A stretch of 64,000 bases of DNA from NCBI GenBank assembly GCA_963771905.1, contig CAVYVI010000008.1, positions 96,214 through 160,213 of the forward strand. The letters run 5' to 3'. Below are positions 33,792 through 43,103 of the stretch, piece after piece. This DNA comes from Palsa-147 sp963771905 (GTDB taxonomy: Bacteria > Acidobacteriota > Terriglobia > Acidiferrales > UBA7541). A program made the translations under genes and the position numbers. The notes beneath the pieces were generated by a model. The model was not told where the DNA came from. It ran no database searches and was given only the letters and a program-made list of their open reading frames with translations. How positions within the stretch are numbered: the stretch's first letter is position 1; every line of letters begins with the position of its first letter.

Positions 33792-35713
33792 GCGCGTTCC
33801 AGCTCTTCTTCGAGAAGCTGCTTTTGATACAGATCGGCATAGTAGCCGCCGATTCCGAGGAGTTCCTGATGGGTGCCGCGTTCGGCGATGCGGCCGTCGA
33901 CGAGAACAACAATCTGATCCGCGTCACGAACAGTCGAGCAGCGATGGGATACGAGAATCGTCGTCCGCTCCTTCATCACTTCGCGAAGCCGCCCAAGGAT
34001 GCGCTCCTCGGTTTCCGTATCGACGCTCGAGAGCGCGTCGTCGAGAATCAGGATGCGCGGATCGCGAATGACGGCTCGCGCGAGGGCCGTGCGCTGCTTC
34101 TGGCCGCCCGAAAGCGTGAGGCCGCGCTCGCCGACCATGGTTTGAAACTTAGCGGGAAACTCGACGATATCTCCGTAGACGCTGGCGATTTGCGAAGCCT
34201 CTTCGATCTGCTCCGCATTCGCTGCGTCAACGCCAAACGCGATGTTTTCGGACAGCGTTTCGCTGAAGAGAAACGTATCCTGCGGCACGAACCCGAGCGC
34301 GCGGCGCAACTTCGCGAGCGGCCATTCGCCGATCGGACGGCCATCGAGAAGCACGGCGCCCGGCGCGGCATCCCAAAGCCGCGCAGCCAAACCGGCCAGG
34401 GTCGATTTCCCGCTGCCCGTTGGACCGACAATCGCGAGAGTCGAGCCTTCCGGAATACGCAGGTTGATATCCTGGAGAACGGGCGCGGCGGGATTGCCGT
34501 TTCCGGCCGTTGGATAAGCAAAGTTCAAATTCCGGAACTCGATTTCGCCGCGGATCGCGGGCGCGCGCTGGACGATAGGCGATTCTTCGTTGGCCACGCC
34601 GTCGAATCCGGCGGCGACATCGTTGATCTTGGGATGCGCGTCGAAGATGTAGTTGAGGCGTCCCATTGAAGCCGCGCCGCGCTGGAAAATATTCGTCACC
34701 CATCCCAGCGCCACCATCGGCCAGATGAGCTGGCCGAGGAACGTGTAGAAGGCCACCCACTCACCGAGCGTGATTCGGCTGAGCATCACGAGCCGGCCGC
34801 CCTGCCAGAGAACGAGGATAAACGTCATGCCGATCAACGCCGTGAGCGCCGGCATGAACATGCTCCAGGCCAAAATCAAGCGCACATTTTTCGAGACATA
34901 TTCGCGATTGGTTTCGTCGAAGTTGCGCGATTCGACGTTCTCCTGCCCGTATGCTCGGACAACGCGCACGCCTGAAAAGTTTTCCTGAGCGCGCGCGGAA
35001 AGCGTGGCGAGCGACGCTTGAATTTTTTCGAAGAGGGCGTGGATGATCTGGCCGAAATAGCGCACCGTCAGTGCGACGATCGGCACGGGCAGCAGAACAA
35101 GGAGGCTGAGTGCTGGCGAGATCATCAGCATCACGGCCACGGCGAGCACGAAAGTGACCACCGTCGTCGCGCTGTACATGATTCCCGGTCCGAGGACCAT
35201 GCGCACGTTATTGAGATCGTTCGTGCACCGCGACATCAGCTCGCCGGTACGATTGCGAACGTAGAATTCCGGCTCCAGGCGCAGCAACTGCGCGAGGAGG
35301 TCGTTGCGGATGTCATATTCGATATCGCGCGACACGCCGATCAGAATCCAGCGCGTGAGAAACGAAAAGATGCCTTTCAGCGCGATGGCCACGAGAAGAA
35401 CGAGGCAGAAGATTGCCAGAGCGTGGCGATTCATAGGCCGGTAATACCGGCTGACCCAATCGGAGAGAATGCCGAGGCGCCCTGCCAATTTACTAAGCGG
35501 CTTGGCCTCGTTGCCAATGCAGTCGAAGATCACGCCCATGATCAGTGGCACAACGTTGCCGACGAGTCCCATGGCGACGAGTGTGACGAGGCCGATTGTC
35601 ATGCCGCCCTTATAGCGCCCCAGATAGGGCAGTAGGCGCACGAGTTGCTTCCAGCCAGGAGCCCGAGGCTCGGCGGTTTTTGCAGGAGCAACTGTTCGTG
35701 CGGCGGCACTCAT
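33788..35713 (-). CDS. ABC exporter half-transporter, degenerate ATPase member
   Basis: A 641-residue half-transporter with an exporter-type transmembrane domain and an ATPase domain (about residues 380-641): GPTGSGKST (Walker A), QDTFLF, LSGGQKQR (canonical signature) and ILILDDALSSVD, where the catalytic Glu after Walker B is Asp. Together with LSVGQ in the partner this makes one canonical and one degenerate composite ATP site, the TM287/288 pattern. The ATG at 35713 is fixed by the ATGA overlap with the lipoprotein gene ahead of it. Earlier frames would overlap that gene by 100 bases. Confidence 0.88.
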   Translation of the reverse strand: MSAAARTVAPAKTAEPRAPGWKQLVRLLPYLGRYKGGMTIGLVTLVAMGLVGNVVPLIMGVIFDCIGNEAKPLSKLAGRLGILSDWVSRYYRPMNRHALAIFCLVLLVAIALKGIFSFLTRWILIGVSRDIEYDIRNDLLAQLLRLEPEFYVRNRTGELMSRCTNDLNNVRMVLGPGIMYSATTVVTFVLAVAVMLMISPALSLLVLLPVPIVALTVRYFGQIIHALFEKIQASLATLSARAQENFSGVRVVRAYGQENVESRNFDETNREYVSKNVRLILAWSMFMPALTALIGMTFILVLWQGGRLVMLSRITLGEWVAFYTFLGQLIWPMVALGWVTNIFQRGAASMGRLNYIFDAHPKINDVAAGFDGVANEESPIVQRAPAIRGEIEFRNLNFAYPTAGNGNPAAPVLQDINLRIPEGSTLAIVGPTGSGKSTLAGLAARLWDAAPGAVLLDGRPIGEWPLAKLRRALGFVPQDTFLFSETLSENIAFGVDAANAEQIEEASQIASVYGDIVEFPAKFQTMVGERGLTLSGGQKQRTALARAVIRDPRILILDDALSSVDTETEERILGRLREVMKERTTILVSHRCSTVRDADQIVVLVDGRIAERGTHQELLGIGGYYADLYQKQLLEEELERA

Positions 35714-36318
35714 ATATGCGTACCCACCTCGGGCACTTCCAGAGAGGGCGTTTCGCCCAGAAAATGTTCGAAGTTGCGGTCGAGCGACTCGTACCGCTTT
35801 TCCGCCGGATTCCACTTCACACCGATGGTCTGAACGTAGCCACCCGCAGGCTTATCAAGCGGCGTGAAATACATGACGAGTCCTACATCCGGGTGCTGCT
35901 CGTATTGCAGCCGCCAGCCCGCCACGGGCGCGATTGGAGTCGAGCCAAGAAAGCCTTTCGGGTTCTTCAAATGCTCGTCGCACAAGAAAATCTGCTTCCA
36001 CGCTCCGCCGTCATTTTCGACGATCGCCGCGCGGGTCAGCAGCGTCCCCGGAACCTTGGTATCGGGCGTCTTCTTCAGTCGATTGATCACCAGAATCTGC
36101 TGCTTTCCTGTGCGCGCCAAATCGCCATAAACTATCACTTCAGCTTCCGACCCGAGTGCGTAGCTCGCTACCTGCTGTACATCGTCCGGCACCGCCGGCT
36201 GGGCCGGTTGCGCTGGCGGGGGTGTTTCTGCCGTGTTATTAGACGTAGCTGAACCGCCGCAGGCTCCCAAAAGTAGCGCGAAGGCCCAAAGAAACAGACT
36301 CGGAGACCGGTGGTTCAA
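35710..36318 (-). CDS. Lipoprotein of unknown function, first gene of the exporter operon
   Basis: About 202 residues with a signal sequence ending in LLLGAC, a good lipobox, then a Thr/Pro/Ala-rich linker and a beta-rich domain with FLCDEHLKNPKGFLG and GLVMYFTPLDKPAGGY. The TTG at 36318 follows GGGGGG; a longer frame to 36378 is open. Its stop overlaps the ABC start as ATGA, so it is translationally coupled to the exporter and may be its periplasmic or outer-membrane-facing accessory protein. Confidence 0.65.
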   Translation of the reverse strand: MNHRSPSLFLWAFALLLGACGGSATSNNTAETPPPAQPAQPAVPDDVQQVASYALGSEAEVIVYGDLARTGKQQILVINRLKKTPDTKVPGTLLTRAAIVENDGGAWKQIFLCDEHLKNPKGFLGSTPIAPVAGWRLQYEQHPDVGLVMYFTPLDKPAGGYVQTIGVKWNPAEKRYESLDRNFEHFLGETPSLEVPEVGTHI

Positions 36319-36432
36319 GATTCCCCCCAGGGACTCTGGCGGAGCTCGCTGCCGCGGCGCGGGCACCGCCAGCGGCAAGTCCTATTCTAACCGCGCGCGA
36401 CCCAGCGCGAAAGAGCAGGTGTGATCCGAGGC

Positions 36433-37107
36433 TTACCCTACAGCAAGAATCTCCTCGATTCGCGCCTCAAAGTTCTCTTCGCCTTCCGACCAGAGGCGCG
36501 TTCTTTCCACCGGGACGGCCCCCTCGATTCGCTGCATCCAGTCGAACACTTTGCGGATATTTTCGCGGGTCTTTTCCTGATACTCGCGCAGATTCGCGGG
36601 CTGCGACATCACTTCCAGGAACTTCGCCTCAGCCGGATGCTCGGGCGGAGAGAGCGCTTCATTTCCGAATCCAAGAAGACGGGCGTGACCTGTGAAAAGG
36701 TGTTCCAAACCGAGGTCCACGTGGAAGTGGCCGTATTCCTTCCACACGCCGTCGTCGTATTCCTCGCCGTAGCAGAAAATCTCAAGGGGTTCGGGGCGCG
36801 AAAGGCCATTTCCGGTCGCCGCGTCAAAAGCCCAGAGATCCCAATACGCACGCGTCTCATAGGCGGAATCGGAGTGAAGGTGTTCTCGCGCGAGTTCGGC
36901 GATCTCTGCGGCGCCGGGTTGGGCAAGGCGCAAATCAGGCTCAATGAGCGGCATCTCCGCGGGGCTTAGGGCGCGAATGACGAGATCAGTAAAACCGGGC
37001 CGCGTCGCGGACATGGGAACCGTCGACAGAAATTGCTCGAACCGCTCTGCGAGCATCTCTTCGCTGAAATCGCGGCGCCAGATGCTGGCGTAGGCGTGAT
37101 TGGGCAT
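36433..37107 (-). CDS. Protein of unknown function, probably leaderless transcript
   Basis: A 224-residue soluble, acidic protein with no recognised domain. Notable stretches are IFCYGEEYDDGVWKEYGHFHVDLG, which looks like a beta-rich core, and an amphipathic C-terminal helix (NIRKVFDWMQRIEGAV). The ATG follows a perfect TATAAT by only six bases, with no ribosome binding site, so it is probably translated from a leaderless mRNA. It stands alone between the exporter operon and the PilZ/coiled-coil gene. Confidence 0.6.
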   Translation of the reverse strand: MPNHAYASIWRRDFSEEMLAERFEQFLSTVPMSATRPGFTDLVIRALSPAEMPLIEPDLRLAQPGAAEIAELAREHLHSDSAYETRAYWDLWAFDAATGNGLSRPEPLEIFCYGEEYDDGVWKEYGHFHVDLGLEHLFTGHARLLGFGNEALSPPEHPAEAKFLEVMSQPANLREYQEKTRENIRKVFDWMQRIEGAVPVERTRLWSEGEENFEARIEEILAVG

Positions 37108-37113
37108 GCACTC

Positions 37114-37119
37114 ATTATA
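37114..37119 (-). promoter_or_regulatory. Minus-10 box placed directly ahead of a start codon
   Basis: TATAAT on the minus strand ends six bases before the ATG at 37107, placing the expected start of transcription on the A of the start codon. No clear minus-35 box was found at 16-18 bases, so the promoter may depend on an activator or an unusual spacer. Confidence 0.5.
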
Positions 37120-37181
37120 GCGGCTTCGCCGATTTCAGCCGAATGCCGCCGGCTTGGAACGAGGCGAGTGGAACGCAAGAG

Positions 37182-39869
37182 CTACTTCTTCGCGGGGTCT
37201 TTCTCAGGTGGCTTGTCCGCACCGGCTTCGCTGGTACCGAAGGCACCGGAAATGTTCATGAGACGCTGGCGGATCGTATCGCCCATGGAGGCCAAAACTT
37301 CGGAACACGTGTCGCGCAGCTTCTTCTCGGCCACTTGCGCGAGGGCATCGATGACGGTCTGCGAATGCTGGGTGAGGGTCGTCGCCGAGGCGAGGAGCCA
37401 GGAATTCGACGCATTTTCAAGGCGCGCTTTGTACTGCTCGATGGATTCGTTGGTCGCGCCTTTCATTTGCTCCATCCACGCGTTTTGTTGCTGATCGCGC
37501 TGCGCCTGCCATAGTTCCATCAGCGGCTTGAGCTGTGTTTGCAGATCATCGCCGGCCTTGACGAGCCCCTCCTGAACGGTCGCGTCGAGGCGTTCCTGAA
37601 AATCGAAAAGCGATACATCGCGCGTCCGCGACATCTCGTCGCGAACTTGTTCGGCCGATTCGCGCGCGACATCCTGAAACTGGCTCAGGGTATTGCTGGC
37701 GAAACGATGGATTTCATCGCCGAAAGTTGCCGCAGAAGTCGCGGATGCCTCTTTCAATCGCTCGCGATTCCGCTCCACCACTTCACTTCCAACATCATCC
37801 ATCTGCGTCTGCGCATGCTCGACGTAGCTGCGGCTGTAATGATCGAGCTCGGACGTGAATTTCCGGGAGGCTTCGGCAGCGCGGTCGTGCAGCGCGTTCG
37901 TCGATTGCTCGACGGACTTCTCGAGCGAAGCCTGCATGCTCGTCTGAGCCTTTTTCGTGTACCAGTCGGATGCTTTCAGCAGCGATTCGAAGGTCGTATG
38001 CGTCGTTTCGGTGACCTTCGCGTCGATTTCGTCCTCCGCCCGTTTCACCTGAGTGCGGAGAGTTTCTTCCAGCTGCGCGGGATACTGAGCCGTCTGCTGT
38101 TGGATGCGCTCGAGCGATTCCTGCAATGCTTTCTCACTCGCTTCGTGGAGGCGCGTTTGCAGGGATTGCTGTGCCTCTTCGGCCTGCGCGCGTGCAGCGG
38201 CCAGCTCTGCAGCGATCCTCTGCGCCGACTCGACCTGCGGGGCGAGTTGCCGTTCGACTTCGCTGGAGACGCGCTGGAAAATCTGTTGCGCGGAGGCTTC
38301 CAAAACCGGCTCAAGCTTCTGCGCGCGCTCGGCGATTACGCTGTCGGCACGCTGCTCGAGGCTGGTGAATTGCGCCCCAAGCATCTCTTCGAGACGCGCG
38401 CGCGCGCTATCGAGGCTCGTTTGCGCGGCATCCTGAATTTGATTTCTTGTTTCTTCAACGCGCGACCGCTGCTGCGCGACGCCGGACTGCAGGTCGTCGA
38501 TGGTTTTCCGGGCTTGGGCGGAAACTTCGTCCAGTGACGTGCGCAGGCTCGAGGTCCGCGCGGCGATTTCCTGCTCGGCTTGTGAGAGGATTGACTGTGA
38601 GGCGCTGGCCAGCTGTTCGTTCAGTTTCTGCGATGCGCCTTCGAGCGAGGACTGCAAGTCGCTCTGCCACTTGCCGGCGGCGGCGGATGCTTCGTTCTGG
38701 ATCTGTTCGAGATTCTGTCCGCGTAGACGCGCGGCGGCTTCTTCGAGGTCGCGCCGAAGCTCTTCCGCGCGTGCCTTCGCGGCTTCATCGCTCGCGTAGA
38801 CGTCGGGAATACCGGCCCGGCTTTCGAAGGCTCTGGAGACGGCCTCCGCGACGGCCTGCTGAAGCTCCTGAGACGTCGCGTTTTGCGCCGCTTGCTGCAC
38901 AGCCTGCTCGGCGGCCCTGGACGCGGACGTCTCGATGGCTGATTGCAAGGATTGCCGGAGTTGTGCTTCCAATTCGGAGGCGGATTGCTGCGTGGACTTG
39001 CGCGCATCCTCGACGATGGACGCGGCTTGCAGCGCTGATTGCTGCATGACCACCTGAAGCGCTTGTTCCGAAACTCGCGACATCGAAGCTTGCACCGCGT
39101 GCTCGACGGCTTCCTTGAGTTGTAAATCGACCTTCGCGCGCGTTGCCTCGATTTCTTCGGACACCGCCGTGCGGCTTTCGTAGCGTGCCACTTGATGGAT
39201 GCTATGCCGTGCTTCCGCGACGAGCCGTTCCATCTCTTTCGCGAGATCGACCGAAACGGCGGCGGCCGGCTGCATAGGCGCAGCGGGAATGCCCGTGGTC
39301 GCCGAAGCATGATGCTGAGCCGCCGGAAAACCTTCGGTTGGGCGGGGAGCGGCCGGCGAAGGGACGATTTCGAGCCTTTTCTCGGACGCGGCCGGGGTGG
39401 ACGTCGTCGCTTGCGGAATCGCGGTCGTGCTGCTGTTCGGCGCTGCCGCCGGCGCCTGCGCGGCCGGCAAAGGAATTTCGGTCACATCGTCAGCGGGAGC
39501 GGGGGCCCAGTCTTCGGGAGGAAACGCGATACCCCAGACATTGCCGGCGGATTCAAATTCGAGGCCGATCTGGAAAAGCTCGCGGACCGTGCGCGGCCGC
39601 TGCACCCAGATCACGTGTCCCTTGATGATCCGGGGCTCCTCGGAACCTTCTGGCCGGGGAATCTCGAGCGTGATCACGGAGTTCTTGGGAACGTAGTGCT
39701 TCGATTGATATTTGCAACCGTGGCAGTTCACCATCACGGTCGAGGTCCGCTCTTTGAACGGTTGCCCCAGCGCGTCCGAGCCGGACACCGTGATGGGAAT
39801 CGCCTGCACGATACGCGTGCTTCGGCGCTTGCCCAGCCCTGGATCTTCCGATGCGTTCACTTCAGCCAC
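37182..39869 (-). CDS. Very long PilZ-like protein with extended coiled coil
   Basis: The 895-residue protein has a PilZ-like N-terminal domain (about residues 13-120) with RRSTR and a second element reading VNCHGC, where PilZ proteins usually have D/NxSxxG, so cyclic-di-GMP binding is doubtful. Residues about 120-205 are Pro/Ala/Thr-rich. From about 205 to 860 the sequence is almost continuous alternating Glu/Gln/Ala/Arg with hydrophobic heptads, a long coiled coil; no transmembrane segment or signal peptide is seen. It is likely a large cytoplasmic scaffold responding to the second messenger or to a partner. Confidence 0.75.
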   Translation of the reverse strand: MAEVNASEDPGLGKRRSTRIVQAIPITVSGSDALGQPFKERTSTVMVNCHGCKYQSKHYVPKNSVITLEIPRPEGSEEPRIIKGHVIWVQRPRTVRELFQIGLEFESAGNVWGIAFPPEDWAPAPADDVTEIPLPAAQAPAAAPNSSTTAIPQATTSTPAASEKRLEIVPSPAAPRPTEGFPAAQHHASATTGIPAAPMQPAAAVSVDLAKEMERLVAEARHSIHQVARYESRTAVSEEIEATRAKVDLQLKEAVEHAVQASMSRVSEQALQVVMQQSALQAASIVEDARKSTQQSASELEAQLRQSLQSAIETSASRAAEQAVQQAAQNATSQELQQAVAEAVSRAFESRAGIPDVYASDEAAKARAEELRRDLEEAAARLRGQNLEQIQNEASAAAGKWQSDLQSSLEGASQKLNEQLASASQSILSQAEQEIAARTSSLRTSLDEVSAQARKTIDDLQSGVAQQRSRVEETRNQIQDAAQTSLDSARARLEEMLGAQFTSLEQRADSVIAERAQKLEPVLEASAQQIFQRVSSEVERQLAPQVESAQRIAAELAAARAQAEEAQQSLQTRLHEASEKALQESLERIQQQTAQYPAQLEETLRTQVKRAEDEIDAKVTETTHTTFESLLKASDWYTKKAQTSMQASLEKSVEQSTNALHDRAAEASRKFTSELDHYSRSYVEHAQTQMDDVGSEVVERNRERLKEASATSAATFGDEIHRFASNTLSQFQDVARESAEQVRDEMSRTRDVSLFDFQERLDATVQEGLVKAGDDLQTQLKPLMELWQAQRDQQQNAWMEQMKGATNESIEQYKARLENASNSWLLASATTLTQHSQTVIDALAQVAEKKLRDTCSEVLASMGDTIRQRLMNISGAFGTSEAGADKPPEKDPAKK

Positions 39870-40057
39870 ACGAGCCTCTCTGTAAGGGTCTTATCAGGGT
39901 AGCATCTGGGCGCGCGGCGTGCCGGAGATGAGGAGGTAATGTTCGGTAAAAGTTACTTGGATGAAGGGCACATCGCGAAGGTATCCTGCAGCGCCGTAGC
40001 CCAAGAGGCGTTTTGAGCCCGAAGGGATGAGACCGCAGGTAGATTCTGCGAGAGAGA

Positions 40058-40657
40058 TTACAGTTCGCGGCGGCCTTCCATCGCTTTGAGCATTGTGACT
40101 TCGTCGGCATACTCGAGATCCGAGCCCACCGGGATGCCCATGGCGATGCGCGTCACTCGGACTCCCAATGGCTTGATGAGCTTCGAGAGATAGATCGCGG
40201 TCGCTTCGCCCTCGGCCGTGGGATTCGTGGCCAGAATAATTTCCTCGACTGTGTTGCCTTTCAACCGCTCGATGAGGCTCTTGATCTTGATCTGATCGGG
40301 ACCACGGCCTTGCAACGGCGACAGCGAACCGCCCAGGACGTGGTAAAGGCCGTCGAACTGACGGGTCTTCTCGACGGCGAGAATGTTGGGCGCTTCCTCC
40401 ACGACACAGATCGTCTTGCGACTCCGCGAAGCGCTCGTGCAATAAAAGCACGGATCCGTATCGGTGATGTTGTTGCAGACCGAGCACTCACGGACTTTTT
40501 CCTTGGCATCGCGGATCGCATCGGAGAGCGCGAGAGCCTGATCCTTGTCGACGCGCAGGAGATGAAACGCGAGGCGCTGGGCGGTCTTTTGTCCAATGCC
40601 CGGCAAGTGCTTCAACTCGTCGATCAGGCGCGTCACGGAAGGGGCGTAGTCTGGCAT
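40058..40657 (-). CDS. recR: Recombination mediator protein RecR
   Basis: The 199-residue protein has the helix-hairpin-helix LIDELKHLPGIGQKTAQRLAFHLL, a C4 zinc finger (CSVCNNITDTDPCFYC) and a Toprim-like domain beginning ICVVEEAPNILAVEKT. RecR works with RecF/RecO to load RecA at gaps. It is the third gene of dnaX-ybaB-recR, the common bacterial order; 68 bases separate it from ybaB. The stop is at 40058. Confidence 0.95.
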   Translation of the reverse strand: MPDYAPSVTRLIDELKHLPGIGQKTAQRLAFHLLRVDKDQALALSDAIRDAKEKVRECSVCNNITDTDPCFYCTSASRSRKTICVVEEAPNILAVEKTRQFDGLYHVLGGSLSPLQGRGPDQIKIKSLIERLKGNTVEEIILATNPTAEGEATAIYLSKLIKPLGVRVTRIAMGIPVGSDLEYADEVTMLKAMEGRREL

Positions 40658-40725
40658 GTGGCTCCTGAAACAGAGTGCAAGAAGGGAACTGCGGGAAGAG
40701 CAGAAAACTCAAATCTCACCCGGAC

Positions 40726-41052
40726 CTAGAATAATCCGGGAATCTTCAATCCATTCAAACCCGAAAGCCCGCCCGTCAGATCTTTTACCTGCTTGGACAG
40801 CTCGTCGTCGACGCGGCGCGTGGCCTCATTGACTGCGGCGCGAATCAAATCCTGCAGCATTTCCTGGTCCTTGTTCGCAAAAACTTCAGGCTCAATCCGC
40901 ACTTCGGTGAGCTGCTTCTGACCATTCATTTTCACGCTGACCATGCCGCCGCCGGCGGAGGCCTCTACATGGAGCTCCTGAATCTGCTTTTCCAGGCGCT
41001 CTTGTGCCAGCCGGAACTGCGTGAGCATCTGCTGCAGAGCTTTCACTTCCAT
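40726..41052 (-). CDS. YbaB/EbfC nucleoid-associated protein
   Basis: A 108-residue protein with long N-terminal helix (QQMLTQFRLAQERLEKQIQELHVE), the central GGGMVSVKMNGQKQLTEVRIEPEV beta element and a C-terminal helix, the YbaB/EbfC fold. These dimers bind DNA and influence nucleoid structure. It lies three bases after dnaX and ahead of recR, which is the classical operon. Confidence 0.93.
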   Translation of the reverse strand: MEVKALQQMLTQFRLAQERLEKQIQELHVEASAGGGMVSVKMNGQKQLTEVRIEPEVFANKDQEMLQDLIRAAVNEATRRVDDELSKQVKDLTGGLSGLNGLKIPGLF

Positions 41053-41055
41053 GGG

Positions 41056-42870
41056 TTATTCCTCGCTTCGGCGCTTCACTTCCGAAATGCGCCCGCCGAA
41101 TCGTTCGAGCATCGCCCGCACAATGGGATCTTCCTCGAAGCGCGCCCGCAAGTCCGGACTGCGCGAGATCCCCGAGCGAGCAGAATCCAGTTTAACACAC
41201 ACGCGCAGCGGCTGTCCGAGCACTTGGCTCGTCACTGTGCGCAATCGTTCCATCGCGTCCCGCGCCTGGAGCATTTCGGCGAGAGCGCGCTTGTCGGACG
41301 GAAAAAACAGGCGCATTTCGCCGCCGTCAAGTTCCCAGCGGCTGACGTACTCGACCAGGGACCACAGGAATTTCTGGCCTTGCAGCGCGGACTTGATGGC
41401 CTCGAACTGCGCTGCGGCGAGGCCGCCAGTGGTCGCCTCGATGGAATTCGCCACCACGCGCGGTGGCAACGCTGCGGTCGGAATATTTTTGGCCGCCACC
41501 GCCGATTCCGGCGCCGGAGCAGGCGTGGGTTGCGCGGCAACGGGATCGGTGCGCGATTCGAGGCGCGTGCGCGGAGGTTCTTCCTTCGCACGTCTCGTCG
41601 CTGCGCCGCTGAATGGACTCGCGCTCGTGGCGTCCATTCGCGAAGAAAATTCGGGTGTGGCGCCGGGCGCATTCGCGCGCGAAGTTGTGCCGGCAGCCGC
41701 CGCGAAGGACTTCGACGGAGCCGCGGACCGGGAGGTCGATTCGCCGCGCATGTTCGCAAGAACTTCTTCGAGCGGCGCAAGGCGCTTGGCCGTGACGAGT
41801 TTCAAGAGTCCGAGTTCGAGGTGAAGACGCGGATCGGGCTTTCGGCGCAAGTCGTCGTCGGTGGAAAGCAAAATTTGGAAAAAACGCGTGAGGTCTTCTT
41901 CGCCGAAGAGCGCCGCCTGCTCGGCAAGGCGCGGCCGCTCATCCTCGGGCGCCGCGATCAAATCGGAGTCCGCTCCGCACACGCGCGCGACAAGAAGATT
42001 GCGCATGTGGCGAATCGCTTCGCGGCAGAAATGCTGGAGGTTGTGGCCATCGGAAATCAGGCGATGGACGAGCGCCAAGACGCGCTCGGTCGATCGTTCG
42101 TGAATGGCGGCGATCAGTTCATCGAGAATGCTCTCGGCGACGACGCCGAGGAGTTCGCGCACCTGCACGTCGCTGATCTGATCGCCACAAAAGGCGATGG
42201 CCTGTTCGAGAAGCGAAAGGGAATCGCGCAGGCTGCCTTCGGCGGCACGAGCGAGCACGGCGACCGCGCCCGAATCGATCTTGAGATTCTCGGATTTGGC
42301 GATCCGCTGAAGCGCTTCGGCAATTTCGCCGAACGTGAGCGAGCGGAATTGAAACAGCTGTGCGCGCGATTTGATTGTATCGACGAGATCCTCGACCTGG
42401 GTCGTCGCGAGGATGAAAATAACCTTGTCGGGCGGCTCCTCGAGAGTTTTCAGCAGCGCGTTCGAAGCATCGTCCGTCAACTGATGCGCTTCGTCGAGGA
42501 TAACCACTTTGTAGTGCCCGCCCGTGGCGGCGTAGCGGACCATCTCGCGCAGTTCGCGAATCTGGTCGATACCGCGGTTCGACGCGGCGTCAATTTCGAG
42601 AACATCGAGAGAAGTCCCCGCAGCGATTTCGCGGCAGGAATCACACTGGTTACATGGCGTCGCCGTTGGCCCTTTGACGCAGTTCATGGCTTTCGCGAGG
42701 ATGCGTGCCGTGGTTGTCTTTCCCACGCCGCGCACGCCCGCAAAAATGTACGCATGCGCCACGCGATCCATTTTGATCGCGTTCTCGAGCGTCTGCGTTA
42801 CGTGCCGCTGGCCCACAACTTCGTTGAATGTCTGGGGACGCCACTTCCGCGCGATGACCTGGTATGCCAT
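41056..42870 (-). CDS. dnaX: DNA polymerase III gamma/tau subunit
   Basis: About 604 residues. N-terminal AAA+ clamp-loader ATPase with GVRGVGKTTTARI (Walker A), zinc-binding CNQCDSC, LDEAHQL (Walker B) and the SRC motif in TIKSRAQLFQFR. The middle and C-terminal parts are linker and tau-like region rich in Ala, Pro, Arg. ATG at 42870 (MAYQVIARKWRPQTF) is chosen because the 20 residues in front would overlap the SRP RNA gene and match no DnaX. Three bases separate it from ybaB. Confidence 0.95.
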   Translation of the reverse strand: MAYQVIARKWRPQTFNEVVGQRHVTQTLENAIKMDRVAHAYIFAGVRGVGKTTTARILAKAMNCVKGPTATPCNQCDSCREIAAGTSLDVLEIDAASNRGIDQIRELREMVRYAATGGHYKVVILDEAHQLTDDASNALLKTLEEPPDKVIFILATTQVEDLVDTIKSRAQLFQFRSLTFGEIAEALQRIAKSENLKIDSGAVAVLARAAEGSLRDSLSLLEQAIAFCGDQISDVQVRELLGVVAESILDELIAAIHERSTERVLALVHRLISDGHNLQHFCREAIRHMRNLLVARVCGADSDLIAAPEDERPRLAEQAALFGEEDLTRFFQILLSTDDDLRRKPDPRLHLELGLLKLVTAKRLAPLEEVLANMRGESTSRSAAPSKSFAAAAGTTSRANAPGATPEFSSRMDATSASPFSGAATRRAKEEPPRTRLESRTDPVAAQPTPAPAPESAVAAKNIPTAALPPRVVANSIEATTGGLAAAQFEAIKSALQGQKFLWSLVEYVSRWELDGGEMRLFFPSDKRALAEMLQARDAMERLRTVTSQVLGQPLRVCVKLDSARSGISRSPDLRARFEEDPIVRAMLERFGGRISEVKRRSEE

Positions 42871-42904
42871 GAAGGATGATTCCGCCGCCTCGGAAGCGAT
42901 GAGA

Positions 42905-43008
<104 letters not shown>

Positions 43009-43041
43009 ACCGATCTGCAGGAAATTTTTCCCGCACGCGTG

Positions 43042-43070
43042 AGTCTAGCACACGGGCTCACGCGGTGAAA
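43042..43070 (-). promoter_or_regulatory. Promoter upstream of the SRP RNA gene
   Basis: On the minus strand TTTCAC (43070-43065) is separated by 17 bases from TAGACT (43047-43042), which is preceded by TGC to give an extended minus-10. The predicted start lies about 25-30 bases before the mature RNA end, so 5-prime processing would be needed. Confidence 0.5.
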
Positions 43071-43103
43071 GCCGGGCGACGCGCGGGGCCACCGCGAATC
43101 AGT

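Noticed and set aside
40969..42879. 636-codon plus-strand frame opposite dnaX and ybaB
   Set aside because: Complement of well-supported genes; product shows no family and low-complexity Arg/Phe composition.
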